Shown here: positions 24,249-32,326 of the stretch, piece after piece
How positions within the stretch are numbered: the stretch's first letter is position 1
How the letters are laid out: the number at the start of each line of letters is the position of its first letter
Source: Lachnospiraceae bacterium
GTDB taxonomy: Bacteria; Bacillota; Clostridia; Lachnospirales; Lachnospiraceae
Assembly (NCBI GenBank): GCA_017399445.1
Contig: JAFQCM010000004.1
Location: forward strand, 1 to 38,263
DNA: 38,263 nt
Direction of reading: 5' to 3'
Notes under the pieces: model-generated
The model's database searches: none
The model's input: only the letters and a program-made list of their open reading frames with translations
Told to the model about the DNA's origin: nothing
Program-made: the position numbers and the translations under genes

Positions 24249-26153
24249 GTGAATTCAATAGAATATATTTTAGAATTTGATAAAGTAAAAGAGAAATGGA
24301 TGGAATTTACCTATACAGAATGGGCAAAGGAAGAAATTGGAAATACAGTTCCTATTATGGAAGAAAGCAAATTACTTGCAAGACAAAGAGATACATCAGA
24401 AGCAAGAATTTTGCTGGAAAAAGGTGGAACACCACCGCTAGTATCTTTGGAAGGAATGATGGAGCTTATAGATATTGCTGAAAAAGGCGGCTGTCTTATG
24501 GGACAGCAGCTGGAGCAGATTGAAATTATATTAGTAGCAGTTAAGAGACTGAAGGATTATTTAAACAGATGTAAGCAGTTTGAAGTTTCTCTGGCTTATT
24601 ATGGTGAAAATTTAGAAGAACTAGAAGATGTAAAAGAAATGATTCATTTGCAGATTCGAAATGGAGCAGTAGACAGCAATGCGTCTAAACTCTTAAAGTC
24701 TTTAAGAGCTGACATAGAAAAAGCGGAACGGAAAATGCGTGAAAAGGCAGAGTTAGTGATGAAATCCCACAAAGAATGCATGTCAGACAGTTTCAGTACT
24801 ATGCGAAACGGACATATATGTATTCCGGTAAAAAAAGAATATAAGTTTAAAATTAGTGGAAGTGTTATTGATAAGTCTTCTACAGGAAATACCCTATTTA
24901 TTGAACCGGCTTCTGTGGCAAAATATTATGAAGAATTGCAATTATTAAAAATTGATGAGGAAAACGAAGAACGAAGAATTTTATATTCTCTTACTGCTAT
25001 GGTAGCAGATGCAGCAGAAGGAATGAAAGGCAACGCAAAAGTTATAGAAAAACTCGATTTTATATTTTCAAAAGGAAAATTAAGTATGGAGTTTGATGGA
25101 GTAGAACCCAAAATTAACGTAGACAGACGAATTGTATTAAAAGATGGAAGACACCCATTGATGGATAAAAGTATTTGTGTACCATTGCAATTTGAAATTG
25201 GAGATAGAATTCAGGGGATTGTAATTACAGGACCAAATACCGGAGGAAAAACAGTAGCGATAAAAACAGTGGCATTAAATTGTATGATGGCACAATGTGG
25301 CTTGCATGTTGCCTGTAGAGAGGCAGAAATTTGCATGAACAGTAATTTTCTTTGTGATATTGGAGACGGACAAAATATTTCCGAGAACTTATCCACTTTT
25401 TCAGCACATATTACTAATGTGCTAGATATACTGAAAAAGGTAAATAAGGATAGTTTGGTAATTATGGACGAATTGGGGTCAGGAACCGATCCTACAGAGG
25501 GAATGGGAATTGCCATTGCTATTTTGCAGGAACTGAAGAAAAGTGGAGCATTATTCCTTGTAACAACTCATTATCCTGAGGTAAAACAATATGCTGAGCA
25601 GGAAGAAGGAATTTTGAATGCAAGAATGACCTTTGATAAGGAAAGTCTGCGTCCATTGTACCAGCTGGTACTGGGAGAAGCAGGAGAAAGCTGTGCTTTT
25701 TACATTGCCCAAAAGCTTGGAATGCCTGCTACTATGCTGGAATGTGCCATTCAGGCAGCCTATGGGCAGGAACGAGCAAAGGGATATAATTTCCAGAATG
25801 CTTCCAAAGAAATAAAAAAGGAAACCACATTAACCGTGAAAAAGAAGAAAATACCAAAAAAATCGCTGGAGCAGGCCATGAAATATCAGCGTGGAGATAG
25901 TGTTATGGTATATCCGGATAAGAAAATTGGAATTGTGTGTGAAACGGTAAATGAAAAAGGTGTTTTAAGAGTACAGCTTCAAGGGAAAAAAATTTGGATT
26001 AATCACAAGCGGGTGAAATTATTGGTGGCAGCTGAGGAGTTGTATCCAGAAGATTATGATTTTTCTATTATTTTTGATTCAGTAGAGAATCGGAAGTTAC
26101 GTCATAAGATGGAGCGAAAGTATGTGGAAGGGGAAGAAATTGTAGAATTGTAG
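24249..26153 (+). CDS. MutS2-like ATPase lacking the Smr domain
   Basis: A GTG start follows AAAGGA. The 634-aa protein has a lever/clamp helical core (about 1-290), then the MutS ATPase: Walker A GPNTGGKT (328-335), STFSAH (382-387), Walker B LVIMDELGSGTDP (403-415) and H441. The TEPxx-type motif TGNTLFIEPASV is typical of MutS2, not MutS1; the mismatch-recognition domain is absent. A KOW-like segment follows (about 550-590, GDSVMVYPDKKIGIV), but there is no Smr nuclease domain; a 45-residue acidic tail replaces it, giving 634 aa rather than about 785. MutS2 of Bacillus senses collided ribosomes and splits them (literature recalled). Loss of Smr would leave subunit splitting but not mRNA cleavage. 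Confidence 0.9.
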   Translation: MNSIEYILEFDKVKEKWMEFTYTEWAKEEIGNTVPIMEESKLLARQRDTSEARILLEKGGTPPLVSLEGMMELIDIAEKGGCLMGQQLEQIEIILVAVKRLKDYLNRCKQFEVSLAYYGENLEELEDVKEMIHLQIRNGAVDSNASKLLKSLRADIEKAERKMREKAELVMKSHKECMSDSFSTMRNGHICIPVKKEYKFKISGSVIDKSSTGNTLFIEPASVAKYYEELQLLKIDEENEERRILYSLTAMVADAAEGMKGNAKVIEKLDFIFSKGKLSMEFDGVEPKINVDRRIVLKDGRHPLMDKSICVPLQFEIGDRIQGIVITGPNTGGKTVAIKTVALNCMMAQCGLHVACREAEICMNSNFLCDIGDGQNISENLSTFSAHITNVLDILKKVNKDSLVIMDELGSGTDPTEGMGIAIAILQELKKSGALFLVTTHYPEVKQYAEQEEGILNARMTFDKESLRPLYQLVLGEAGESCAFYIAQKLGMPATMLECAIQAAYGQERAKGYNFQNASKEIKKETTLTVKKKKIPKKSLEQAMKYQRGDSVMVYPDKKIGIVCETVNEKGVLRVQLQGKKIWINHKRVKLLVAAEELYPEDYDFSIIFDSVENRKLRHKMERKYVEGEEIVEL

Positions 26154-26157
26154 AGAA

Positions 26158-26179
26158 ATATGACAAACTGTTGTCATAT
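26158..26179 (+). terminator. Hairpin after the MutS2-like gene
   Basis: ATATGACA (26158-26165) pairs perfectly with TGTCATAT (26172-26179). No real T-tract follows, so termination is uncertain. Confidence 0.4.
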
Positions 26180-26230
26180 TAACTTTGCGAGGTAAATAGC
26201 GAAAATACAGAGATACACATTAATATAGGA

Positions 26231-26260
26231 TTGAAGTAAAAACACATATTATGTTATGAT
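26231..26260 (+). promoter_or_regulatory. Promoter of the secreted phosphoesterase operon
   Basis: TTGAAG (26231-26236), 18-bp spacer, TATGAT (26255-26260) preceded by TGT (extended -10). Confidence 0.6.
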
Positions 26261-26311
26261 AGGGAGGTGAAAAATAAATTAATTTTATATAAAAGAGGCT
26301 AGGGGAAGAAA

Positions 26312-28441
26312 ATGAAAAATATAAAAAGAAAGTTAGGAAAAGGGATATTATCTGTTGGGGTGGTGCTGGCAATGTTCGGCACACCCCTTCAGACAGTGAA
26401 GGAAGTTTATGCGACGAACACGAATGAACTCTGCTATGAATTTAGCGGAAATAATGCAGAAACTCCGGGATATGCAGAAGGAACTGTGACTTTTACCTCA
26501 CAGTCAGACGGTACCTATTATTTGTATTGGGCAGATGATTCGAAGGCGTTAGAGGGGTATTATGACATTACTTCTATGAAGTTAAAAGCAGGAGAAAGCG
26601 AATCTTTTACCTTTGGATATCACACAGCAATTCCGGCTGAGGCTACAAAAATTATTGTTACCACCAGTAAGTCAAATTTGGCAGTAGAGGATGCAGCAGC
26701 TGTTTACGAAATTCCAGATAGCAAGCAGTTGGCTGTTGCCGCCGGGAATCTGCTTTATACCTTTAATTCCTATTCTGATGTTCATATTGATACAGAGGTA
26801 TATTACACTAATTCTCAAAAAAATTGGAAGAACGCTTTAAAATATGCGGCTGATATGGATACAGATTTTATTGTATCTTCTGGTGACGCAGTAACTAATG
26901 CTCAGGGATTTGCAGAGGTATGGGATGTGTACGAGAAGATTTTAGCAGAGTCTGATTACACCAATCCTGTCTGGGAAACCAATGGAAATCATGATATGCG
27001 TGATGAAGCTGCCAAAGATGGAAAAGGTGTGACAGAAGGTGTTAAGACCTATGATTACAAAGGTAACATCGCATTTAATAGGGCAACCGGAACAGACAGC
27101 ACATTTGCAAATTTAAGTTCCAACAAACCATATTATTATGTTGTAGAGGAAAATACAGGTGATGTATTTATTTTTATGGCATTAGAAAATGGACATGCAC
27201 CTGCTGCTTTCGATAATTTTTCAAAGGAACAGATAGAATGGTTAAAAGATTTACTGGATACTTTCTATGGAACAGGTGTAAATGTATATATTATTGAGCA
27301 CGCAACCTTCCGTGGTTATGGTCCGGGAGATATTTGGACAGCCAAAAGTAATGGCTATGTTTCTTCCTATTATGCAGGACATATGCATGCCAATGGCATG
27401 AAAAAATCCGATGGAACTACTATTACAGGCATGGATCAGAACACAGAATTTAAGAAAATTCTGGATACCTATAAAGATGTCATCTGGATGTCAGGACATA
27501 CTCATGAAGATTTTTCACTTGGAAATAATTATTCGAACGAAAAAGGTACAGCTTGTAATATGATTCATAATCCTGGTGTTGTAGGAACCACTTATATTAA
27601 TGAAAAAGGTAATCTTGAATATGATAGTAATTCTTCCGTTAATGATGGAGTAGGTTTAAATTCGCAGGGCTATTATGTGGAAACCTATGAAAATGCTGTA
27701 GTATATTATGGAGCAAACTTAACCGAAGAAAAGATTTACCCCGCATATTGCTATATTATGGAGGGTTCTCGTGGTTCGGAACCTGTTATTCTTACAGAAA
27801 ACAGAAAGGCATTGGTTCCATTTTATGAAACTTTAATTCCACAAAAAGAAGTTATTTCTGCAGATGCTTCTTTAGATGAAGCCCTTACAATTACCAAAAA
27901 CATGATGGAAAAATATTATGCTTATTCTTCGTATGATCAGTATCAGAAACTGAAGAAATATTACTTTAATTACAAAAACAATGTACTGCTTGCCGATACC
28001 ACAAATGCAGTGACAGATTTGAAATATGCCAGTGGTCAGCTTTATGCAATTATTCATGGAAATACAGGAAGTGGTGATGATGAAGTTACAGCATCTACTC
28101 ATTTTGCATTGCGCTATTATAATGAAGGCGAACATGGATGGGATGCTGTGGATACATATTTTTCCAAAAAGGCAAATGGGCTATATACCTATACATATAT
28201 TGCAAAAAACAACAATGATATTAGTATAAACGTCTATGATACCATTACCCCAGGCTACAATTGTGTGTCAGCAAGTACCAGTGTGAATTTCGAAGATGGT
28301 CTGACGGAAGATTACAGTCTTACCGGTCCTACAGATGCAAGGGGAAAAAGTATTACAATTAAAGGCTTAGAAGTTGGAAATAAAGTAATATTTTTATATA
28401 ATTCCAACATCAATGAGCTGACAATAAGCTTTGAACAGTAA
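26312..28441 (+). CDS. Secreted calcineurin-like metallophosphoesterase with CBM26-like C-terminus
   Basis: AGGGGAAG precedes the ATG. The 709-aa protein begins with a signal peptide (GILSVGVVLAMFGTP, cleavage near YATNT). A beta-sandwich lead (about 40-135) precedes the phosphoesterase: D156-x-H158 (SDVHID), G191-D192, GNHD 225-228, H330 and GHTH 395-398, the five conserved metal-ligand motifs. The fold hydrolyses phosphomonoesters, diesters or nucleotides outside the cell; the substrate is not known. Residues about 585-705 (FALRYYNEGEHGWDAVDTYF, KANGLYTYTYI) resemble a starch-binding CBM26/25-type module. Cotranscribed with the DUF6273/LRR gene 14 bp downstream. Confidence 0.85.
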   Translation: MKNIKRKLGKGILSVGVVLAMFGTPLQTVKEVYATNTNELCYEFSGNNAETPGYAEGTVTFTSQSDGTYYLYWADDSKALEGYYDITSMKLKAGESESFTFGYHTAIPAEATKIIVTTSKSNLAVEDAAAVYEIPDSKQLAVAAGNLLYTFNSYSDVHIDTEVYYTNSQKNWKNALKYAADMDTDFIVSSGDAVTNAQGFAEVWDVYEKILAESDYTNPVWETNGNHDMRDEAAKDGKGVTEGVKTYDYKGNIAFNRATGTDSTFANLSSNKPYYYVVEENTGDVFIFMALENGHAPAAFDNFSKEQIEWLKDLLDTFYGTGVNVYIIEHATFRGYGPGDIWTAKSNGYVSSYYAGHMHANGMKKSDGTTITGMDQNTEFKKILDTYKDVIWMSGHTHEDFSLGNNYSNEKGTACNMIHNPGVVGTTYINEKGNLEYDSNSSVNDGVGLNSQGYYVETYENAVVYYGANLTEEKIYPAYCYIMEGSRGSEPVILTENRKALVPFYETLIPQKEVISADASLDEALTITKNMMEKYYAYSSYDQYQKLKKYYFNYKNNVLLADTTNAVTDLKYASGQLYAIIHGNTGSGDDEVTASTHFALRYYNEGEHGWDAVDTYFSKKANGLYTYTYIAKNNNDISINVYDTITPGYNCVSASTSVNFEDGLTEDYSLTGPTDARGKSITIKGLEVGNKVIFLYNSNINELTISFEQ

Positions 28442-28455
28442 AGGGGGAGAATGGG

Positions 28456-30291
28456 ATGAATAAATTACAGAAAAAGATTGGAGCAGGATTGTTGGCTTTT
28501 GTGGTGGCTTTCACTGTAACAATAGGAACAATTGATGTAAATATAACAAAGGCAGAAAATAGTACACCCCTTCATGCCCCCAAAATTGGTGATAGTGTAA
28601 TATGGGATTGTGTTTACTATGGAAATTATCCACAAACAGAGATTACAGAAGAAGCAAACCGCGATGTTTACAGTAGTTTGCAGAATGCTGGTACTTGGGA
28701 TGACAATGGAGATGTCATTATTGGAGAGGAAAAATATCATAGAATTCAAAAAAAGGATGCAGTTAGTACGGCATTTTCCTATACATGGGAAAATGACAGT
28801 ACGTACCATTATTTTAAATATGAGCCAATTAAATGGCGTGTACTGAATGTAAATGAGAAAGAAATTTACCTGGTTTCTGATAAGATTTTAGATACACAAA
28901 AATTCAATCAAAAGGCAAGAGTGGCTTCATGGGACAAGAGTAGTATACGAAGCTGGCTGAATGGGCTTGATGCAACTGAAAATACTGCTCAGATTGATTA
29001 TAGTGAAACAGGGTTTATTCATATTGCATTTACCAGTGAAGAGCAGGAACAGTTATTGCTTTCTGGAGAAGACAAAGTGAAATTGCTTGCAGAAAGTGAA
29101 GTGGTTGAAAATGATTATGCAAGTTATGGATTTACCTCTGATGAAGCAAGAAACTGCCAGAGCAGTGATTATGCAAAGGCAATGGGAGTTGGTTCAGATG
29201 AACAGGGATTTTCTAACTGGTGGCTTGCTGCAAGTGGAAATACAGAACTTACTGCACAGTATGTACAGTCCAATGGAGCTGTTTATAGCAAAGGATATTC
29301 CGTTGCATATGGAGGAAATGGTGTGCGTGCAGTAATACATTTAAATTGTGAAAACCAACAGAAATATAGTTATGCTGGGACTGTTTCCAGTGATGGAACG
29401 CTGCAGATACCAACTCCAACCATTACACAAAATCCGACACCAATAGTAACAATCACGCCAGATGTTCCAACAAAACCTGCAAATTTAACAGATACGCCAA
29501 CGGCAACAGCAGAGCCAACGCCAACAATAAAGCCAACGTCAACAGCAGAGCTAACGACAACAACAAAGCCAACGGCAACAACAGAGCCAACGACAACAAC
29601 AAAGCCAATGACAACAACAGAGCCAACGGCAACAGCAGAGCCAACGGCAACAGCAAAGCCAACAGTAACATTAGAGCCAACGGCAACAGCAAAGCCAACA
29701 GTAACATTAGAACCAACGGCAACAGCAATACCTGGGACAACAGCAACACCTGCCCCAATAACATTAGTGCCAACAGCAACATTGCTACCTGCTGCAACAC
29801 AACAGCCAACATTAATACCAACAACAGTTCCAATAATCAAAAAAGGAACTATTTATAAGGATAAAGCAACGAAAGCAGTATATAAGGTTACGAAAACAGC
29901 TGGAAAAACGAATGGTACTGTTCAGTATGTGAAACCAACCAGCAATAATGTGACCACTGTAACTATTCCGGCAACAATCAAAATCAGTGGAAAAACCTAT
30001 AAAGTAACTTCTATTGGAAGCAAAGCATTACAGAAAAAGAAAAAGCTTAAGAAAGTTGTCATTGGAAAAAATGTGTCAGCAATTGGAAAAAAAGCATTTT
30101 ATGGATGTAAGAAGTTAAAAACGATTACCATAAAAACAAAGAAGCTTACCACAAAAAAGGTAGGAAGCAAGGCATTTAAAGGGATTAATAAAAATGCCAC
30201 GATTAAAGTTCCAAAGTCGAAAGTAAAAGCTTATAAAAGTATGCTGAAGAAAAAAGGAATTGGAACAGAAGTGAAAGTAAAGAAGATATAA
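28456..30291 (+). CDS. Secreted DUF6273 and BspA-like leucine-rich repeat protein
   Basis: AAGGGGGAG precedes the ATG. The 611-aa product has a signal peptide (GAGLLAFVVAFTVTIG, cleavage near KAENS). About 40-300 is a DUF6273-like domain (IKWRVLN, SSIRSWLNG, WWLAASGN, GGNGVRAVIHLNC). A Thr/Pro-rich linker (about 317-462) made of TATAEPT/TATAKPT units follows. The C-terminus holds LRR_5-type units (VTSIGSKALQKKKKLKKV, SAIGKKAFYGCKKLKTI) and a KVPKSKVKAYKSMLKKKGIG ending. Extracellular binding protein, perhaps wall-spanning through the linker. No sortase motif seen. A 57-aa copy of the end of this protein is present at 8940-9113. Confidence 0.82.
   Translation: MNKLQKKIGAGLLAFVVAFTVTIGTIDVNITKAENSTPLHAPKIGDSVIWDCVYYGNYPQTEITEEANRDVYSSLQNAGTWDDNGDVIIGEEKYHRIQKKDAVSTAFSYTWENDSTYHYFKYEPIKWRVLNVNEKEIYLVSDKILDTQKFNQKARVASWDKSSIRSWLNGLDATENTAQIDYSETGFIHIAFTSEEQEQLLLSGEDKVKLLAESEVVENDYASYGFTSDEARNCQSSDYAKAMGVGSDEQGFSNWWLAASGNTELTAQYVQSNGAVYSKGYSVAYGGNGVRAVIHLNCENQQKYSYAGTVSSDGTLQIPTPTITQNPTPIVTITPDVPTKPANLTDTPTATAEPTPTIKPTSTAELTTTTKPTATTEPTTTTKPMTTTEPTATAEPTATAKPTVTLEPTATAKPTVTLEPTATAIPGTTATPAPITLVPTATLLPAATQQPTLIPTTVPIIKKGTIYKDKATKAVYKVTKTAGKTNGTVQYVKPTSNNVTTVTIPATIKISGKTYKVTSIGSKALQKKKKLKKVVIGKNVSAIGKKAFYGCKKLKTITIKTKKLTTKKVGSKAFKGINKNATIKVPKSKVKAYKSMLKKKGIGTEVKVKKI
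29410..29838 (+). repeat. Thr/Pro-rich linker repeat region
   Basis: Tandem 18-bp-scale units of the CCAACGGCAACAGCAGAG type encode TATAEPT. The repeats keep the other frames open, producing long spurious minus-strand frames. Copy number is probably variable between strains. Confidence 0.75.
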
Positions 30292-30313
30292 GATAAGTAA
30301 GTAGTTGTGAAAT

Positions 30314-30356
30314 CTCTCAAATTTTGTTACTATAAATACAAACAAAATTTGGGAGG
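30314..30356 (+). promoter_or_regulatory. Hairpin overlapping the ribosome binding site of the OadB-motif gene
   Basis: CTCTCAAATTTTGTT (30314-30328) pairs with AACAAAATTTGGGAG (30341-30355), 15 bp with one wobble. GGGAGG of the next gene lies in the 3' arm, so the hairpin would hide it. No T-run follows. It could be a terminator-like structure for the previous gene or a translational switch. Confidence 0.6.
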
Positions 30357-30365
30357 TTTATTTAT

Positions 30366-30599
30366 ATGAAGAAACTGGCAATTGGTATTGTAGGAGTGGC
30401 AGGTACACTTCTTGCAATTTTGGGAATTTTTACAAAAGTAATGGAATATGCTTCTTTTTCAATTATTGGAGGAGCAGATGGTCCTACTGCAGTATTTATA
30501 GCAGGAAATCTAGGAGATGGGTTTTCTATTGGTGCATTGGCGTTGGGAATTGTTATGATTGTATGCAGTGTTTTGGTTTGGAGAAAAAAATTGAAATAA
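30366..30599 (+). CDS. Small two-TM protein with OadB-like GGADGPT motif
   Basis: GGGAGG, partly inside the upstream hairpin, precedes the ATG. The 77-aa protein has two hydrophobic helices (about 4-22 and 54-71). Between them is SIIGGADGPTAVFIAGNLG, which closely matches the Na+-binding GGADGPT signature of the beta subunit of sodium-pumping decarboxylases (OadB/MmdB/GcdB, about 370-430 aa). The rest of that subunit is missing, so this is a stand-alone mini version; a decayed gene is unlikely because the ORF is intact. A possible small sodium-related membrane protein, inferred only. Confidence 0.65.
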   Translation: MKKLAIGIVGVAGTLLAILGIFTKVMEYASFSIIGGADGPTAVFIAGNLGDGFSIGALALGIVMIVCSVLVWRKKLK

Positions 30600-30672
30600 G
30601 AGAGAAACCTTAACTGTAAAAAAATAACAGGAATACTAAATACAAAAAATGAATGTATATGAATAATTTTGG

Positions 30673-30701
30673 TATAGTAGAAAGAAGAAAGGTATGCTAT
30701 A
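30673..30701 (+). promoter_or_regulatory. Promoter/operator of the toxin-antitoxin pair
   Basis: TATAGT (30673-30678) after TGG is a likely extended -10. GTATAG (30672-30677) and CTATAC (30696-30701) form an inverted repeat overlapping it, a plausible autoregulatory site. Confidence 0.45.
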
Positions 30702-30739
30702 CTAGGCTTAGGAAAATATTGTGGAAAGGGTGATAATAT

Positions 30740-30898
30740 ATGGAAACAATGCAAACAATAAAACGACAGGATTCTTCATATACAATTAATGATGCTATGG
30801 GCGTACTCTTTTCAAAATTAGATGAAGCCATTGATGATATGGAAAATGGCAGAGTTATTTCAGAAGAGGAGTTGTGGGCAGAGATTGATGCCATATAA
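30740..30898 (+). CDS. Type II antitoxin (small, RelB/prevent-host-death-like)
   Basis: GAAAGGGTG precedes the ATG at 30740. The 52-aa product is acidic and helical (MGVLFSKLDEAIDDMENGRV, SEEELWAEIDAI), the typical C-terminal half of antitoxins that wrap a ParE/RelE toxin. It ends 10 bp before the toxin start, so the two are coupled. The short size leaves little room for a full DNA-binding domain. The call rests on gene context and composition. Confidence 0.72.
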   Translation: METMQTIKRQDSSYTINDAMGVLFSKLDEAIDDMENGRVISEEELWAEIDAI

Positions 30899-30908
30899 GC
30901 AGATATAA

Positions 30909-31250
30909 ATGGAACAAATGACATACAAAATTAAATATACACGTAGTAGTGCACAAGATATACGCAATATGAAAGAATATATTTTAAGGACATTCAAATA
31001 TCGTGAATTAGGAGAACGGTTCACAGAAAAAATGAAGGTAGCTACTAGCAAATTAAAAACATTTCCAAAGGGATATGGCACAATAGATTTTCAATATCGT
31101 GGATATGATATTTATTTGAAACCATATCGTACATATTTGTTCTTTTATATTGTAGATGAAGCCAATGCTACTGTTACCATTCTAAGGGTGTTACAGGATG
31201 GAATGAATTGGAAATTTATTTTGAAGCGTTGGCTAGAAGAAAAGCAATAA
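30909..31250 (+). CDS. RelE/ParE-family toxin
   Basis: The ATG at 30909 (or an in-frame ATG at 30918) has no strong binding site and probably depends on coupling with the antitoxin. The 113-aa protein shows the fold pattern KIKYTRSSAQDIRNMKEYI, LKTFPKGYG, then IDFQYRGYDIYLKPYRTYLF, FYIVDEANATVTILRVLQDGMNW: a basic YRTYLFFY core and ILRVLQDGMNW close to the 'plasmid stabilisation' ParE ending. Such toxins inhibit gyrase or cleave mRNA at the ribosome. Neutralised by the 52-aa partner. Confidence 0.85.
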   Translation: MEQMTYKIKYTRSSAQDIRNMKEYILRTFKYRELGERFTEKMKVATSKLKTFPKGYGTIDFQYRGYDIYLKPYRTYLFFYIVDEANATVTILRVLQDGMNWKFILKRWLEEKQ

Positions 31251-31268
31251 GAAAAGTGGCATAAGATG

Positions 31269-31305
31269 AGGTACCTGAGATGAACATAAATCAGGTACCT
31301 TTTAT
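31269..31305 (+). terminator. Terminator after the toxin gene
   Basis: AGGTACCTGA (31269-31278) pairs perfectly with TCAGGTACCT (31291-31300), then TTTATT. Confidence 0.8.
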
Positions 31306-31320
31306 TAAATAACTCACCTT

Positions 31321-31470
31321 TCAATCGCTATTATCATCGTCTATCCCCCAATGATTTTTCATATAGCTGTTTCCCATATTTCTTCCCATATTGTTGTCCA
31401 CCTTACGTCCAACATACGCATGGGCAATGGCAACAACAAACAATAATGCTGCAATAGATAAAAGCTGCAT
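31321..31470 (-). CDS. 49-aa membrane peptide
   Basis: On the minus strand AAGGAGG lies 7 bp ahead of the ATG at 31470. The product starts with a single hydrophobic helix (MQLLSIAALLFVVAIAHAYV) followed by a polar tail with repeated Met-Gly-Asn (VDNNMGRNMGNSYMKNHWGI) and acidic end DDDNSD. A strong minus-strand promoter (31501-31529) lies just upstream. I know no family. It is transcribed divergently from the response regulator of module 3, with promoters about 30 bp apart. Confidence 0.7.
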   Translation of the reverse strand: MQLLSIAALLFVVAIAHAYVGRKVDNNMGRNMGNSYMKNHWGIDDDNSD

Positions 31471-31500
31471 AACCCTCTCCTCCTTGTCAATTTTCTTTGA

Positions 31501-31529
31501 ATTATATCACAGAGACAGAAGATATGCAA
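31501..31529 (-). promoter_or_regulatory. Promoter of the 49-aa membrane peptide
   Basis: On the minus strand TTGCAT (31529-31524), 17-bp spacer, consensus TATAAT (31506-31501), preceded by TGA. Confidence 0.7.
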
Positions 31530-31558
31530 GTTGATGGAAAGTTAAGAAAACTGTCTTA

Positions 31559-31587
31559 TTGCATAAAATTCAAAATTGGGTTATGCT
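31559..31587 (+). promoter_or_regulatory. Promoter of two-component system 3
   Basis: TTGCAT (31559-31564), 17-bp spacer, TATGCT (31582-31587). About 48 bp upstream of the response regulator start. Confidence 0.5.
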
Positions 31588-31634
31588 TTGTGCAAGAGAC
31601 AAGAAAGCGAATTAAGGGAAAGAAGGTAGAATGT

Positions 31635-32312
31635 ATGCACTACAACTGTCTGATTGTAGATGACGAAGTAGAATTATCCAAAATGACATGCGAATATTTC
31701 CAGATGTTTGATGTGACATGTGCCTGTGTGGAAAGTGCAAAGGATTGCGAAGCATTTCTAAAAGAGAATACCATAGATATATTGTTATTGGACATAAACT
31801 TGCAGGAAGAAAGCGGATTTGTATTATGTAAAAAAATCAGGGAAGAATCCGATATTCCAATTTTATTTATTAGTGCAAGACAAAGTGATGATGATGTACT
31901 GATTGCCTTAAATATCGGCGGGGATGATTATATTAAAAAGCCATATACTTTAAGTGTATTGTTGGCAAAAGTGAAGATTATGATGAAACGAATGGGCACA
32001 TCCTCAAAAGAAAAAACCACAGAAAGCGCAGGAAATGTACGGATTGAGAGTTCCACTATGAAAGTATACATCGGTGAAAAAGAAGTCTCCTTAAAAGCGA
32101 AAGAATTTAAACTGTTCCAATGTCTTTTTGAAAACAGAAATACCATTGTTACAAAAGAAAAACTTTTTGATTTGGTTTGGGGAGATGCGTATTTCAGCGA
32201 TGGAACCTTAAATGTGCATATCCGAAAGTTAAGAGAAAAGTTGGAAGAAAATCCAAATGAACCGAAAATGATAAAGACAATCTGGGGCACAGGATATATG
32301 CTGGAATTGTAA
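31635..32312 (+). CDS. OmpR/PhoB-family response regulator (ABC module 3)
   Basis: The 225-aa start at 31635 is preferred to a longer frame from 31497, because the extra N-terminus is unlike regulators and AGAAGGTAG precedes 31635. The receiver has D9-D10, phospho-acceptor D53 in LLLDINLQEESG and the lysine in DDYIKKPY. The winged-helix domain ends TLNVHIRKLREKLEENPNEP, WGTGYML. It should bind the tandem 11-bp repeats before the ATPase gene (34760-34781). Its kinase gene is 14 bp downstream. Confidence 0.92.
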   Translation: MHYNCLIVDDEVELSKMTCEYFQMFDVTCACVESAKDCEAFLKENTIDILLLDINLQEESGFVLCKKIREESDIPILFISARQSDDDVLIALNIGGDDYIKKPYTLSVLLAKVKIMMKRMGTSSKEKTTESAGNVRIESSTMKVYIGEKEVSLKAKEFKLFQCLFENRNTIVTKEKLFDLVWGDAYFSDGTLNVHIRKLREKLEENPNEPKMIKTIWGTGYMLEL

Positions 32313-32326
32313 AAAGGGAGATAAAA

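Noticed and set aside
29370..29840. Long minus-strand frames (156 and 126 aa) rich in Val/Ala or Leu
   Set aside because: They mirror the Thr/Pro repeat coding region of the plus-strand gene; composition is purely the complement of the repeat and no ribosome binding site exists.
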